Part shown: piece after piece, positions 12,793 to 13,253 of the stretch | Layout of the letters: each line of letters begins with the position of its first letter | Numbering within the stretch: position 1 is the first letter of the stretch | Notes under the pieces: generated by a model | Databases searched by the model: none | What the model was told of the DNA's origin: nothing | Seen by the model: only the letters and a program-made list of their open reading frames with translations | Program-made: the position numbers and the translations under genes | From: Bryobacterales bacterium | Lineage (GTDB): Bacteria > Acidobacteriota > Terriglobia > Bryobacterales > Bryobacteraceae | Length of the DNA stretch: 13,253 nt | Reading direction: 5' to 3' | Assembly (NCBI GenBank): GCA_003132865.1 | Contig: PKYZ01000075.1 | Coordinates: 24,770-38,022 of the forward strand

Positions 12793-13253
12793 TCAGCCGC
12801 GCAGAATATCGGTTATCCCTGAGCGCACCAGCTCGATCGAGATGGTGAACATCAGCGCCATCGTGATCTTGTAGAACAGCTCCTGCGGCGTGATGCGGAC
12901 CACCCAGAAGCCGAGCATGTTGGTCGCCATCGCCAGCGGCAGCAGCACCAGCGAGGTGCCCATGCCCTTGGTGGAGAACTGGCCGAGCGCGAAATAGGGC
13001 ACCACCTTGAAGGCGTTGGTGGTGGCGAAGAAGAACGCGGTGGTGCCGACGAAGTTCATCTTGGCCAGCTTCTGCGCCAGCGCGTACATTTGAAACGGCG
13101 GCCCGCCGGCCTGGCAGAGCGTCGAGGTAAAGCCCGACATGGCGCCCGACAGCACGCCGGCGGTCACGCCCGGCTGGCCGGCCTCGCGCGCCACGCGCTT
13201 GGGGCCAATCCAATAGTACAGCACGAAGCCGATGGTGGTGACGCCGATCAGGA
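12793..13253 (-). CDS. TauE/SafE-family membrane permease (5' end outside the window)
   Basis: About 153 C-terminal residues are present and the frame stays open to the right edge. It is strongly hydrophobic, with at least four membrane segments. GVLSGAMSGFTSTLCQAGGPP is the second-half signature of the TauE/SafE fold, followed by FQMYALAQKLAKMNFVGTTAFFF. The family exports or takes up sulfite, sulfoacetate or other small organosulfur anions across the inner membrane. Nothing nearby identifies the substrate. The stop at 12793 faces the DUF4189 stop. Confidence 0.85.
   Translation of the reverse strand, partial: LIGVTTIGFVLYYWIGPKRVAREAGQPGVTAGVLSGAMSGFTSTLCQAGGPPFQMYALAQKLAKMNFVGTTAFFFATTNAFKVVPYFALGQFSTKGMGTSLVLLPLAMATNMLGFWVVRITPQELFYKITMALMFTISIELVRSGITDILRG

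Noticed and set aside
1..13253. CRISPR array, tRNA, rRNA, transposase or integrase
   Set aside because: No spaced direct repeats, cloverleaf, rRNA-like stretch or recombinase motifs were seen. The only tandem repeats are the heptamer arrays.

Overview
The window is high-GC bacterial DNA that looks like two unrelated segments joined inside one gene. Positions 1 to about 10,400 resemble Acidobacteria of the Solibacter/Bryobacter type: an M56 antirepressor fused to a carboxypeptidase-regulatory-like domain and a TonB-like tail, a BlaI-type repressor, a lone GAF protein, a HemD-like protein, a SPASM radical SAM protein, and four degenerate tandem heptamer arrays at gene boundaries. Positions from about 10,450 to the right edge look like Rhizobiales (Bradyrhizobium/Rhodopseudomonas/Pseudolabrys type): a 49-bp palindromic intergenic repeat typical of that order, a TPR protein, a DUF4189 protein and a TauE/SafE permease. 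The switch falls inside an otherwise complete acyl-CoA synthetase gene, where leucine and valine codon choice changes abruptly at a strongly conserved protein motif. Assignments to phyla rest on recalled family styles, not on a search.

Layout. 1-1517 (-): M56/BlaR1-like membrane protease, running off the left edge. 1520-1901 (-): its BlaI-family repressor, broken by one extra base. 2024-3286 (+): MFS anion/sugar-acid transporter, divergent from the repressor. 3346-3651 (+): small cysteine-rich zinc-knuckle protein in a stretch of lower GC, with an apparent frameshift. 3831-4590 (-): DUF1778/GNAT type II toxin-antitoxin pair, both genes damaged. 4696-6055 (+): GAF sensor and uroporphyrinogen-III-synthase-like protein in an operon. 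6098-6964 (-): alpha/beta hydrolase with a structured upstream region. 7312-8181 (-): exported protein of unknown function. 8288-9388 (-): radical SAM/SPASM protein. 9480-11111 (-): mosaic acyl-CoA synthetase. 11128-11176: rhizobial palindrome. 11242-12224 (-): frameshifted TPR protein. 12375-12785 (+): DUF4189 secreted protein. 12793-13253 (-): TauE/SafE permease, running off the right edge.

How the genes relate. The clear functional units are the repressor/protease pair (antibiotic or cell-wall-stress type signalling), the toxin-antitoxin pair, and the GAF/HemD-like pair. Four reading frames need a single-base correction (about 1848, 3534, 3835 and 11745) and one has an in-frame nonsense codon (4399-4401). 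The indels occur on both sides of the junction, which makes consensus indel errors in a low-coverage or long-read metagenome contig a serious alternative to real gene decay. The same caution applies to the junction, which may be an assembly chimera. No rRNA, tRNA, CRISPR array or insertion sequence was seen.
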